Shown: positions 23,501-37,613 of the stretch, in pieces | Numbering within the stretch: position 1 is the first letter of the stretch | How the letters are laid out: every line of letters starts with the position of its first letter | Assembly: GCA_037074765.1 (NCBI GenBank) | Contig: JBAMDO010000044.1 | Location: 233,486 to 297,485 of the forward strand | Length of the DNA: 64,000 nt | Source of the DNA: Mansonella perstans | Lineage: Eukaryota > Nematoda > Chromadorea > Rhabditida > Onchocercidae | Direction of reading: 5' to 3' | Notes under the pieces: model-generated | The model's database searches: none | Told to the model about the DNA's origin: nothing | The model's input: the letters and a program-made list of their open reading frames with translations, nothing else | Made by a program: the position numbers and the translations under genes

Positions 23501-26500
23501 AGAAAAGTAAATATTATTGATGAAATAATAAGCAAATACTAGATCAGGTACTCAGTTCATCGTTCTTTACTTACAACTGAAATTAGTCACTTTCCGATTT
23601 ATCCGATATTAAAGAGAGAAAGAGAGAAGAAGAACGAATGAGAGGAAAAGATGAGAGAGACAGATTGAAAATTGGATATATTCTTGCAAAATGAGGATAT
23701 AATTATTACGTATTGTTAAAAATGCTCGCTGTAACAGAGGAAATTTACTTAATAATCAGATACAAACTCGATAAGTATTTACGAATACTATAAGTCAAAA
23801 TGAAAATGCCGATAGAATAAACTAATGCTTTTCACTGATTTTTTCGACAACTTGATTTGAGCAAATTTTATGGGAGCTTCTACAAATATAATTTCCGAAG
23901 GGAAATTCATTAAGCATAATTTTTATAGTTATAAACAGCATCTGTGAATGAAACAATAGAATACAAATGCAAATATTTATAAGAATCAATTCTCGACTAA
24001 CAAAAAGTATATGGCTATAATTACCATAATAATTCGCTTAATTTAATTTACTTGACCTGGAAAAAAATTCAGCAACGGATGCTTGTATGGCAACACCTTT
24101 ATATCATCTTATCAGAACCATAGAATTAAGACTTTTCTTGAAATTCATCTGAGACCATTCAATAATGATTTATATGATGAATAACAATTGTAATGAATTG
24201 CTACGGACGTCATCGGAATGTTTTATTGTAGGTCAAGTTTCGAAAAAGTCATTAGTGGATCAATAAAAGAGAATTATTTTTAAGTTGATCTAATGAAATC
24301 GATTCATGAACTGGCGGGATCGGAATCGTGTAGCTTAACGTGTAATCTTAATTTACTTCACAATAAACACATTATGCAATATACTTTTGTCCCTTCACTA
24401 ATTTTATCTATTTTTCCGTTTTCCTTTCATTTTTCATTCCCCGGAAATTGCTATTATTTTTTGGGCAAGGATTTTTTATTTGAATAAGTATTGATTTTGC
24501 CAGGATTTTAAATTCTGCTTAATAAAAGCTTAAGATTTGCTAACAAAATTTTCGTTTCACGTGAAACTGCATGAGAGCTGTGTGAGAAATTAATTTAACG
24601 TTATGGAAAAACTATCAAAATTATGTAAGCATTTATTATTTCAGCAATTCTTTTTTGCCTAAGCAGTGCTGAATTAAATCAATTTATAAATAAATTTTTA
24701 AAAAAATTGCGAAAAAAATTCAGTAAAAAATGACTTTGTCAATTTCTATTTTTAATAAGAACGAATAATTGAGTTTATCAATTTCTGTTTTTGATGAGTA
24801 ATTGAATTTGTCAGTTCTTCATTTTTAATTATCATGAATTAAACAAAACGAAAAAATTTTGATTCTCGGCAAAATTCACTTTTGAAATTATAATACTGGC
24901 AAATCACAGGACTGCGTATTGAAAAGCAATTAAAATTTATTCGTTTCTATTTTAATCCATGAAAATTTATAAAACTTTTTGTTAAGGGAGCGATAAATAT
25001 TTTTAGCAGTATTTTGAAAGTAAATTTGTTTCTCTTCCCTCAAACCAAATCATAGTCTTTTTTGACTTAATAATTCCGAATTCATCACATAAAGCATTTT
25101 AGAATGCTTTTTTTGTACTTCATTTAGTCATGCAATTCAACGGGGAAATAAATGGAACGAAATAAAATTAGCTCAAAAAGAAAAGTATTCGAATGCTGGC
25201 GATACAACGATTATTCAATTTTCGAAAATTTCAATGTGCAGCTGAAATGCTTCCTAAAAAGAAATTTACTTATTATCAACTCAAAAAAAATTGGAAATAG
25301 AATACTGAACATGCCACGTAACGAAATGTTCCAGCATTTAATGAAATTGTTTTGTAATTTAAAAAAAATACAAATAATTATAATTCATTTGTTGAAAGTT
25401 TTGCTGAGAATTTTTCAAAACTAAAGTTGTTATAATAAATTAATCACAATATTATCAAAAGTTTGAAAGCTGCCTTCTACATATTAGGATTTCAATATGC
25501 CCCTGAATTTGTATTTAACGACTAACTCTAAAATTATCTGTAAATTGAATTATTACATTGTTTAAAGACAAACTTGCTGGAAAAGCTGCTTATTATTTGC
25601 TAATTGTTGTCGGCACTCGACGATTAAATCAGTGTAATGGGGGAAAAAATAAAAATAGTTTGGTATAATTATAAACTAGTGATTTATATCATCTGCTTTG
25701 ATAAACAATTGTTGATAAAACTTTCTTCGCCTATGCTTCAAACATTTTCTCGGCACTTCATCTGAGGAGTGAAAAGATGGTTTAAAAATATATACTCAAT
25801 GTGCTAAATAAATTTGATGACAACACGTGCTGCAATTCCACAAAAAGTGGCGAACTAAATTGGATATTATAAAATAAAGAAGTTAAGCTTAACATTCTTA
25901 GCAAATGTTGAAGAGACAAATTGATGTTATTTTACAAACATAAAATAAGAAATTCGTCATTTTCATCTTGCAAGCAGCACGATAAAGTATTACTGAAATG
26001 TTGGTTTTTGCAACTAATCTTTAATGCTTTCTTCAGGTAAAAACACCTTACAAAAAACGAAAAAGACAATTATTGAAATCTTACATTTTGGGAATAAGAA
26101 AATGATATTAATAATAATTTGGAACTTGTCTCGATATAGAATTATTACATAAATGGCACATATACACATGTCGCATGATAGCAGAACATGCATCTTGTGA
26201 AACATGCACCATGAGTATGCTGATCGTGTTAACATGAGCATGCTACAAATATGCCCAAAACTCAAGTTCAAAGAGGAATAAGAGAAAAGAAAGATTTTAG
26301 AGGGATAAAGATGTAATGGATATTATGGTAAACAAAAGTTGCCAACAATTGGAAAGAATAAACAAATGGAAAGAACAGTAATGATTGGTGAAAAATAGAA
26401 TGTGATTAAAAGCTGATCAAATAGGATGAATGCTAACAAATCGTTAATGTCAACAAAAACGATAGCATTCAAAAAGAAACGAATTTCACTGATGTATTAA

Positions 26501-29377
26501 TGCATTGTAATAAGCGCAAAATGCATTTTTAATGAATTTTGCGAATTAAAGCAATTCGAACATTTGTAAAGTTAACCAAGAAATTTTCAAAACTATTCTT
26601 CTTGAGAAGAATGAAATTTTCGTTTTCTTTTTTTTTTTTTTTTTTTTGACAAACTGAAACTGAAAGAAAATAAAAAAGAGAATGGAGAAAGCAGAAACAA
26701 TAAAATAAATGAGGATCAGTTGACAAGTGATATATGATTGTTTCATAAGCATCTAATCCGAGCAGAAATTTTACTCTATCATCAATCACGGAATTATATC
26801 CGATATTCTGATGTAATAAATAATAATTTTTGGCTAAAAACGCAAAAGTAAAATTTGCCTCGATTTTTCTTTCCCTTTCATTTTTATGATATTTTTCAAT
26901 GTATACATGGAAGAAAGAAATGTAGAAATGAAAATCTGAAGGATAGAAAATTTTAAAATAGAAAAAAAGCGCTATTTCACATTTTAGTTACCAAGGATAC
27001 TTTTAAAATATTTTACGATTCATATAATTTAATTAGCATATAAATAATGCTTTCTTCAAACAACAAGTGGAAATGATTTGAAATTTCAAAAGAAGAAATA
27101 CTGAACAAAAGCATAAGAGACCGATAAAAAAACAGTATAAAACAAATTGAGCTTTATGAATTGCTACCCCAAAATTTTACGACGTTATCGCAAATGCTAT
27201 ATGCAACTATGCAATTATAATATTCGACACAAATGGCCAAGTATGCTTGCAATATGAATCATTTTTGTGAGGCACTTCTCTTTTATGCTAGCCATTTTTT
27301 GAGCCATTTACCGTATTCCCATTTTCTCATTTAATTATCAGTAATACGAACAAACCAAATCTCAAAAAATCAATTTTTGGCAAAAGATTTTTTTTTCTGC
27401 TTTTTTCTTATCTCAATAAGCAAAATATTTTTACAAAAAATAAATCGAATGACGATTTTGAATTAAATAAATCAATGGCTTTAATTCTGCTACTTTATCA
27501 GTATTAAATATATATTTGCTTTATAATTACTGTTCATGTACTTTCAGGAAAACAGTATATCATTACAGTACCTACTTTCCTTTTCTTTTTTTTTTTTTGC
27601 TTAAAAATTACAAATGACAAAATTAATGCAAAAAATCAAAATTCATGCAATGAAAGTTGTTTGTTTGCTATCAGTATGATTAATTTAAATCCAGATTTTG
27701 ATTTTGAAATAAAAAAGAGAAAAAAAGAACACTGCCATATTTGCTTCCGTTCGTTTAAAATTTATAATTTATCTCCTTGCATTTTGTATATCTCGAATGA
27801 TCAGTATATGAAAAATAAAGTAAAATATTTAAAAAGAGTAAAATTAAACTGGAATGATTGATTAGATTGGAAAATTTGACAATTCAAGAGAAGATATCAT
27901 GACTATCTTAAATCTTTGATATCAACAATCGTTTCTTTTTCTTTTCACTTGTTTTTTCAACTGAAAACAAATGATTTCATAGAATAAATGAATAAAACAT
28001 TTTGAACAAGAAATAAATCGGAACTTAAACTCGAAATGGTAAAAAAAATTTCAAGTTGGGAAGCAATTGCAAAATTAATAAAGTTTATTGATTTTCATCT
28101 TTTTGCATCTATCGAAATGAGTTCTGCTCAATCGATCATTAAAATCTAAAAACAGAGTGAAAAAAAGTCAATCAGATATTTTTTCACTTCGAAATTTTAA
28201 TTAATTAAAATGAGACCTTCTCAGTTTGTAACATTGTACCAAGTGCGTCTACAAATTAATGAACTGTATTTTGTTAAAATTAATTATTAAAAATTATAGT
28301 ATATTTAAAACATTTTCTTTGTCCAATATTCGTATTTTTAAATAGTTTCTTCACCTTACCATCGGTGAAGAAAAAGGATTGGAATATTGGAAATATGGCA
28401 ATAAGATTAGAAGAAGTGCATTCTGAAAGGGGCCTAGCAAAACTCTGCAAAGACGAGACAGATTTTTAAATTGGAAATTCAAACATGCATAAGTGAAAGA
28501 TCAATTTGCATAAATTGAGAAAAAATAGAAATTTTTCAAAATTTTCCATAAAGTATTCCGATTTACAATGAAATCTTGCTGCAAATGCAACAGTTAATAA
28601 AAAAAAAAATGTATTTGTCTCTATACCAAAAAAAAAACAGAGTGTCAAATTTTGTTTTTTTACTGAGATTTAAAACATAACACAAAGTGATGCAATGGAA
28701 AGAATTTTCTTATAAACGGAAGAATTTTCTTACTTTTGCTCATTTGAAAAATTATTGCGTTATTTCACAGTAAGTTATTTGTAGAATTAAATTGAAATAT
28801 TTACTTCAGTGAAAAATTATTGTGATAATACCATTAATTAATGGCAGCCCGGATCAGCAAATATCATTAATTTAATTAATGAAATGTTATTATTTAGGTA
28901 AAAAAATTATTTTAGTGAAGAAGCTTTCTATAAAAATGTATGAAACAAGTAGTTTTGTTAATTTCTTTCATACTTTCTTTTGTTGAATAAATAATTTCCA
29001 AATCAAACGCTTTGTATATTTTCTTTTATGAGAAAAGGGTAAAGAAGTTAAGAAATGCAATTGGTTGGATTCTAACCAATGAAATGAAAAGAAAGTTGAG
29101 AAATAAGAAAAAATTTAATCCCTTATCTTAAAACAGATCAAAAAGTAATCCAATAATGAAAATTATTTTCTAATTTGAAATTTAACTTCGTTAGAAAACT
29201 CAGAAGTATTTATTGTTTTGTTGTTTTCGTTTGAAAGCATCAAAGCATCAAATTTGACGCATTTGAAATTGATATTCGCACAAAATGTCAAATGGATATC
29301 CGTCAGAAAAAAATTATGAAGTTTCAAATCAATGCATTTCAGTTGTCAAGTTGTCAATCACTGCATATCATTCATTT

Positions 29378-29378
<1 letters not shown>

Positions 29379-29410
<32 letters not shown>
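29379..29410. repeat. Poly-T tract of 32 nt
   Basis: Uninterrupted run of T in the gene desert. It is either a polyA-type retroposition tail on the minus strand or a simple slippage repeat; no element body is recognisable beside it. Confidence 0.9.
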
Positions 29411-29412
<2 letters not shown>

Positions 29413-32400
29413 TTCTTCTTACAATGAAATTAACAAATGAATTAACAAGAATATCTGTTTTAAAATAGTTTATAAAAATTCGAAGCATTTATTGTTAATC
29501 ATTGATCTCATTGATGAAAATCTATTGACATTAAGCAACTGCGCAGTGGAATTTCTAATTAATCCAATAAATATAGATAACAAACTGCTTCATGCAAGAT
29601 TTATCAGTATGTTTAAATCTAAAATGAACGATTCTCGGGAAAAAATAAATGATTCAAACATATGATCTGTTTATTTCAACCGTCAACCATTTCAAAATCG
29701 ATCAAGTCTTTCGAAGGTTTGACAAGCTGAGTTGTTCGAATAAAACCGCGAAAAAAGTGATCCATATTAGATTTGAAAGTGATTCGTTTAAGGAAATTCA
29801 ATGAACCAAAAATTTGCACAAAAGTAATAAATAGATTTTGTGAATTTTGTCTGCTGACTTTCTGCAATAAAATTCTAACAATAATACTTTAATCATTAAA
29901 TCGATCAGATTTGTTCACAAAGAAAGAAGGCAAAAAGAAAAAGTTTGGAAAAGCATTATCTCAGAAAATACACAATGAAGCATAAGTCATAGAGTTTTAA
30001 AGTGCTTTATTTGAGAAATTATTTGCTTTGAAAAATTGATGCCAAAAGTTTCAGAAGATGTTTCAAGTGATTTTTGAAATTTTTAATTTTCTTTTTAACA
30101 TTTCTTCAATTGCACACTTCTGTTATTGTTCGGACGGAGCAAATGAGAAGCATATTTTAGTTTGTTATTTATCGATTATCGATTTAAATGATTGATAGAC
30201 ATATTCATGTGTTTGTTTTAATATTTCACAGGGGAAAAAGCGCAGCAAATTTGACTGAATATTAAAACTGAAAGTTAGAAGACGATGCTAAGAGTGCGTG
30301 AAATGATCATAGTTATTGAATACTAAAGTAATTTTCATTATAATAATATAAAAAGGTATGTTAATCCAAATGGAATGATTCAGTTATTTTTTCATAATCG
30401 TTGTGTTTTTTCTTCATTTCAAATTTAACTTTCATGCAATAAATTTGAAAATGAACGAAAAAACTTTTGAAAAAAAAAAATTGGAAACGAATGATTAAAA
30501 CATAACGATAATGTGCTTGTACTTCGAGCATTAAATTATAAAATTTTGTCTTTTTTTAAATAAAATGTAAACTAATTTCTTTTGATTCGACAACATTTTG
30601 ATATTATAGCATATCAATTAAAATTTTATTGTCTTATTCCATGAGAGTAAAATAAAAATAGAAATATTCGAGGAAATGAAAAAATTTTAAATGTCTTGAT
30701 TTTTTAAAATATAAATCGATTGTTTGTTGTAATTATTTGGAAGATAATTGAATAAATAATGAAGTAAGACAACTTTTGCAAATCATCATTATCATCTTAG
30801 CTAAGGTGAATTTTTATACTGCAATATTACCAAATGCGTATCATTATCATCATTAATTAATATTTTTTCATTCTATACGTCGTAGCTACAAAGCATGATG
30901 TGATTTCATTCTCATCCTAAATGCTCTAATTCCTGGTATATCTCAGTCATCCCGATCCAATTCACATATACATATATTATCAACTGAAACTAATGAATCC
31001 TATTCAGCACAATACACTTAATATTTTCTATTTTAGCTTGCTATCAAATTTAAACAATCGTCTCAATTATCAATTGAAATTTGCTCATCCAAATTCATAT
31101 TCAACATAACAGCATAATGTTCTCATTGTGCGCTTAATTTGCGGTAGGCTGGAAAAAACTGCGAATCCTTCACTTCTTTCTTAATTTTTGGATTTTTCAA
31201 CTTTAAATTTTGAACAATTCTTCACTTAAAAACTTTAAGTTACATCAATCTATCAACTTCTTTTCATTTCATCTTGCAATATGCAGTTGAAAATGTTTGT
31301 TGGTAAAAATGAACCGCAATTATCCAATTTATGTCTAATTGAAATATTAATTAGTACCACTCTCGAAAAGATGCAAATGAAGTTCTACACATTGTTTCAT
31401 GAGTCAAACTGTTGCAGATTTTGAATTTTCAATTTCAAAATTGCATACTCACTTGTATTTCATTATGCATATCAGATTTCATTTTCTTCGCTCTAATTCA
31501 TTCACCTTTTATAGGCTAATCTTTTTTTCAAGCAGATTTTGCTTATTTGATAAGCAAAATCTGGAATGAAAATTTTGCTCCATTCAAACTTATCTTGGTT
31601 TAATTTTATTTGCAAATATTTTTATTTATATCCATTCTTCTGTTTTCATAAGATTTGCATTCTCCAATTATTTACAGCATGCCAAAAATGAAAAGTAAGC
31701 AATTAATAAACTGGGACAGAAATCGAAATATTGCACGAGATAAACTGAATTGTTAAAAACACTGAATCATCGATCTGTTATGTCAAAAATGGTCTAGCTA
31801 ATATCAGTTAACTGTTTCCAAACAGATTGTGATAAATTTGAAAATTAATTTTTGCTTTTTTTTTTTTGTAAACTATAAAAATTGTTCTGTAAACTATAAA
31901 ATAGGAATAAGTGTTTACCAGTAGAAAATGTGATTCAGAAGAAAATAATTTAGAAGAGAAATGATTGTTATTTTGATAGGAAATTTTTTTATTATAAACT
32001 ACAAAAATCTTTTGATCGAAATATCAACACTATTCTAAGCCAATGCATCTGGCTGAAAATGAAAAATTTAGAATGAAGAGCTCAAAAGCATAATTTTTGA
32101 AATTCATTATTTCGGCATAGTTTATAGCAATTCCTCGCATGCTTATAATATTCGTAATTATGATAGCAACCATTATACTTTTACATAATATTAGTGATAA
32201 TAGTAATAATAATGGCATAATAATATTCATAACAACGGTAACAATAACAATATTCATCATTAATTAATTGCAATTCCTAAGGTTCGATTCATAAATAAAT
32301 GCGACAATTATGGTCAAAAAAGAAGAGCCAATCGATGGTAATGAATAACAAAAATCCGTTTAATAATGATTTTTCAATGTGAATCAAAAGTGCAGTTATA

Positions 32401-35400
32401 TATCGATCTGTTAAAATTCATAGGCTTTGAAGGAAGCAATTTTTGTTATTTGCATTTTTATTTCAGAAATCTCTCATCCCTCTGACAGCATCATATTTTA
32501 AAAAATTAATGTTTTATTTTTTGCCTTTAAGAAAATTCAAAATGCAAAAAGGAAATTATCATGGAGATGATTAAACAACTGAATATATTGGCCAGAGAAA
32601 TTAAAAAACAATGCGGAAGAAAACTGATGCTTAGCCAAGTAGAATACAATTGTAGCATTAACATATTGCAATGCCTGAAATGCTTGGCCATAAAGAAGTA
32701 TCAAACAAATTTTTTTGCGCTATAAATTTTATTTTGATGCAAACAATTCTAAGAATTTGTTTTGTCCTGCAATTTATAACTTTCACGCACTTTGTAAGCT
32801 TTTTTGAGTGGAACTTCTTTATTTCTGTTTTGTTTATCGATTTGTTTATTGTCGGCATTTCCTTTATTCTGCTGAGAAAGTATTTGTTCAATGAAATGAA
32901 AAAAAAATTTTTCTTTTTTGAGAAAGACTTTTTTTCCAAAAATGAAAAGTGTTTTTGTTTTCATTTCAGTTTATTTTGTTTTAAATAAAATTCATCACCA
33001 TAAATATTATCATTATTTTATTTCTGCGCAAGTAAATAACAACAAACTGCAATTAATTCAGCATCATCGTTTTGTTTGATAAATTTAGGACTGTTCTGCA
33101 AGGATAACGATAGTCAGATAGATTCAAATGTTAATTAATTTTGCTAGTGAAGCAGTAAAAATAAGGTTGAAAATGATTTTGTTTCAGATTCCTTCTTTCA
33201 TGTAATTATGCATACATTTGATTATGCATTAAAAATATTATATCATTAATTCGACAACTGTTGATTTTTATTTAGCTGATAGATGGTTTGTGTTAAACAG
33301 AGCAATCCACCTTATTTTAAATCTTGATTACAGTCAATTTTCATCAGTTATTCACGTTTTTGATTCGTATGACAGAAATGATCATAAATGATTGGGCTTA
33401 AACATTTCTTTGAAATGTCCGAAAGTTAGAAAATTGAAAACCAACTACAAGTACACTTCAAAAACTTAGTTTGCCAATTAATTAAGTAAAAGCCATGAAT
33501 GACAATGAATCAGACGATATGATGTGTACTTATTTGTAATAATTTTGCTATTTAAATCTAGTCTTGTTTGCATTTCTTCTAAAAGAGACTTAACAAAAAC
33601 ATGGAAGAAAAATCAGCTGATACTTGAATCACTTATTGATTTTCGACTTTTTTCTAGATTATAATTAGTGACTGATTTTTTCCACTTTACAAGTTTATCG
33701 CATTTCAGTTCTCGTTTTTGATTTCATTAGTATTATAAATAAATTACTTCATAGACAACGGTTAACCGTAATTTAGATGATATTTACTTTCAGTTTTGTT
33801 ATGCTTCATCATCAGAAACTTATCTTCCACAAATCATGTTTTGCAGTTTCAGCTGAAAAGTTCCTCATTAACATCAAACTTGTTCTACCATGTATAATCT
33901 TCCAAAATATTTTTTGTAATTAACTTTTTTTTTATTCGCAGACATCAGTTCTGCAACATGGCCAGTTTTTTTTTAAAAAAAAACCTTTTCCAATCATATC
34001 TAAACGAAATATCCATTCAAATAGTGTTTCGTTCGTATATTCTCTTATGATACCAGCTTATCATTATCAACTTATCATTGCTTTCATTCCAACATTACTT
34101 CTTAATTCTTAATTAATAATTTTGCATTTTACTTTGTTGTTACTCAGCAAATTTTAGTATTTTTTTACCATTCTACACACTTACATATTTCACAATTAAT
34201 TTCCATGGCTTTCGTTAAATCCCCATTTATAGAAATATGAAATACTGGAAAAAAAAAGAATTTGCTAGCTTAAAAATGCTAATTAAATTATTTTGATGAA
34301 CGAAATGTTATTTCTTTAAGTGAAACGAAATTTGTTACTGCGCAAATTATTTTTGTTTATTTTCAGGAATTTTGCTATTAATTTTGCCGGAAACGTCAAT
34401 CAGAGAAAATGAAGCATTCAAGATTAATTTGGAGTTCAAGAGCGCATGAAGAAATTTACCAACCAATTATATCATCAATTAATAGAGAGAGACGAAAAGT
34501 TTGCTGGATAATTTTAAGTCTATAAGAATTCTTCAAATTTAATTCTTATCCAGGAAATAAATTTCAAAAAATTTTGCTGTATATTAATAAGTAAGTCATG
34601 AATTGCTAATCAAAAATAACGATAAGAATATTTTTTGTAGATAGTCTTATTTAATTCAAAACATCCTCGTAAATTAATTAATGAATTGAGTTTATTAATA
34701 GCGAAATAACAGCAATTTTTGTGGATTAGTTTGTCTTTTTTTTTTTTTCATTTACATTATTCCTTCCAATTTTTTAATTCATTCATTTGTGTTAAATTAT
34801 AACGGCAGTAAATAAAATTTTTTCTTTTCTGTTTGTCATTTTCAAAATGAACTTTCATCCTCTTGTAATTGCTCAGATTTAAATTAGTGTATTCATTTTA
34901 TCACATTAATTTTTTTCGTTAAGCAATAAATTTGAAGAAAAAAACAGAAGAAATAAAATGTGAACAGATTTCTTATTCAAATCATACAAAAACACAACAA
35001 AAGAATATTGATAGTTTGAAATTTGCAGTAAAGAATAGTGAGAAATTTGTATTAAAGAATAACAAACAGCTCGAAATTTTTTCAAACATACACACACACA
35101 CCCACCAGTGTCGGGAAGTTGAAATAATTTTATATGATCATTTCGTTGTGATCAAAATAATTTTGTGTTACAAAATTATCTCCGTAATAGTTGGAAGATT
35201 TCAACATAAATTTAGTTTGTTAAAATAATAAATAATCACTTTGCTGGAATTTAGTTTTAGTCAAATCGAAAATTAATTGAATATATTCAAAAATTTACTA
35301 TATGCAGAAGTAAAAGCGTACCGTTACATAACACTTTTTTTCCAAGAAAGGGACTTTTCTTTGGGCGGAAGATAGAATGATTTTTATAAGGTAATACAGG

Positions 35401-37008
35401 TTGTTTTAATTTCTATTCATCAAATCATTAAATATATTCAAATATCGTTGGAGCATTTTCGGATAAAACTGATTGCTTCACTGTTAACTAATGTCATGTA
35501 GTTTTTTTCCTTTAACCTTCAAACCTCATTACTTCCTAATTTCCGTATTTACTAGTAAGCAAACCTTTTCAACTAATCTTTTTTGATCACTGAAAGCTTT
35601 AATTTCTTTTTGATCATTAAAAATTCTCTTAATTTTGGCCACTATAATTTAATCATTTTATTTTTTACCAAACATTATCTAAAATTTTTAATCATTTAGA
35701 AATCTTACGCATTTGTCGCTAAAAATTTCAAACATTTTCTACTAAAATATACCGCTTTAGGTTAATAAATCCAAAGAAATTTCGAACCATATCCTAGAAA
35801 TAATCCATGAAGATCAATTCTTTCTTGATGAAGAGTAAGCTGAAAAAAGAAAAAACTGCTTAAAAAGATTTCTTTATTATCAACAGTAATTTTCTGCCCT
35901 ATTATCTAGCGAATTTTTTTAACTGATTCAATCTAACAAAATCCCCATATTCTTGGAAATCATAAACCTCTTAAAGTAAGAAATAAGACAGTGCACACAG
36001 TTTGTTGAAAAACTGTTCCTCTCTCAGAATGTTGGAGAGATTTGCTTAGTACAACTTCCACACATCAATTCTCCATGAACAATAAAGATGTGTAACAAAT
36101 AAAATTTTTATTTCTACTTTAACCAAATATTTAGGTAATACAATAAAACAGAAAGGAAGAATAAAAAATAGCCGTTCCTCATATTTAAGCACAGATAAAT
36201 TAAAATAGAACCATTGGATATTATTACTGGATAATGGACAAATGAAGATAATTGGATTGTTATGGGATGTTTTCGTCCAGATTTTCACAAGTTCACAAGG
36301 AACCTTACAAATTCGATGAACGCGAAAAGTTAACTAAACATAGTTAACTGATAATTTAATAAGCACAATGAATGAGTTCTTACAATACTCACAGCATAAG
36401 AGATACCTTTAACACTAATTCAATCTTACTGTATTAAACATAATAATAAAATGTTGATATGAATCGTAAAATTGATAATTAGAGTTGCAATATACCCCTG
36501 AATAAAAGTCGTAATACATCGCAACAAGTCACTTTCTATATTATAAACTTCATCTGAAGCATTTGCTCTATTTTTCAATTTGACAACTCATGAATTTGAT
36601 GATATTTGATTACCAAAAGATTTAAATTATTTACAGTTATCATTTTAGAAGAAAAACGATGAGAAGAAACAATAAGCTCAAATGCAATATACTCATTGAT
36701 ATGGCGCCAAAGGAACAACACCACCAAATCCCCTTCTTATACAAAATCTTATAAAACCACTTTTTCCCATATTTTTATGAAAATTAAAGCCATCCCTTTT
36801 AAAAGGAAAATTCATTATTCACTTCCTTCCTCCAATACAAATTGCTAAGTCTCTCTCCATTTTTAACCAGCTTAACGAGAAACATCAATAATAATAAAGC
36901 CATAACATAATCCATCCATTCTCTTTAATGTAATAAGAAACAAGAAAATTTTCCGTAACCAAACACTGTCATTTTGCAACAGCAAATATTAAAAAAAGAA
37001 ACAAGTTA

Positions 37009-37013
<5 letters not shown>

Positions 37014-37046
<33 letters not shown>
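37014..37046. repeat. Poly-A tract of 33 nt
   Basis: Uninterrupted run of A about 570 bp beyond the 3' end of the Tudor gene (which is on the minus strand). No adjacent retroposed gene is seen. Confidence 0.9.
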
Positions 37047-37047
<1 letters not shown>

Positions 37048-37613
37048 ATTAGAATGAACAAAAATAAGAGGTAAAAGAAATAAAAGAAAAGTAGCAATGG
37101 AAATTTGAAAAATACAGTGGCTCATAAACGTGTGTGAGCCAAGTGAAGAAAATGTCGAAGCAAAAAAATGATACCACTGCAACAAAATTCTGTTCTAAAT
37201 ATCTTATTAAAACGATAGAATACTTGGAATCTGTAATCAAACTAATGAACACATTTTCTCAGAAATTTCAATTAAGTCAAAAAAAAACGTAGTTTCGGCC
37301 AACTAAGGCCAAAATTTTCACACTGTTCACAGTAACATAATTACTCTGTTCAAATCACAAAAATATTTCGAAAAGATCATTCGAGCTATCAACTTTTTTT
37401 TTGAGGATAAGGATCCAAAGTATGTATTCCAGAAAAATCCGTAAGTTTCTAGTATCCTTGAAAACCATGCCATAGCTAGTCATCAATGTACTTGCTAATG
37501 AACACTGCCAAAAAAAGAAAGGGAGCGAAATCTCTTTTATCATTATAATGTTGATTTCGACATTTTCAAAATAAATTTTGATTGATTCGCAAAATTAAAC
37601 TAATAACCAAAAT

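Larger units (their letters stand above)
20543..37613. other. 17-kb AT-rich gene desert
   Basis: No chain of phase-compatible exons and no recognisable domain on either strand. Composition is extremely AT-rich, with purine-rich or pyrimidine-rich patches (AGAGA-type near 23610-23665, TCTCTTTC-type near 21925-21955) and long homopolymers (T32 at 29379-29410, A33 at 37014-37046, T20 near 26629). The longest ORFs (32671-32988 plus, with overlapping minus ORFs) are Phe/Lys-rich products of T/A-rich sequence. It could be true intergenic DNA, or the large intron or upstream region of a gene whose exons lie outside. Confidence 0.6.

Noticed and set aside
32281..32291. GGTTCGATTC resembling a tRNA B box
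   Set aside because: No matching A box, no cloverleaf and no acceptor stem upstream.
32671..32988. 105-codon plus ORF with hydrophobic character
   Set aside because: Extremely Phe/Lys-rich, overlaps long minus ORFs, no splice context or domain; expected by chance in T-rich DNA.
29379..37046. Homopolymer tracts as retroposon tails
   Set aside because: No recognisable retroposed body next to either tract; simple slippage is sufficient.
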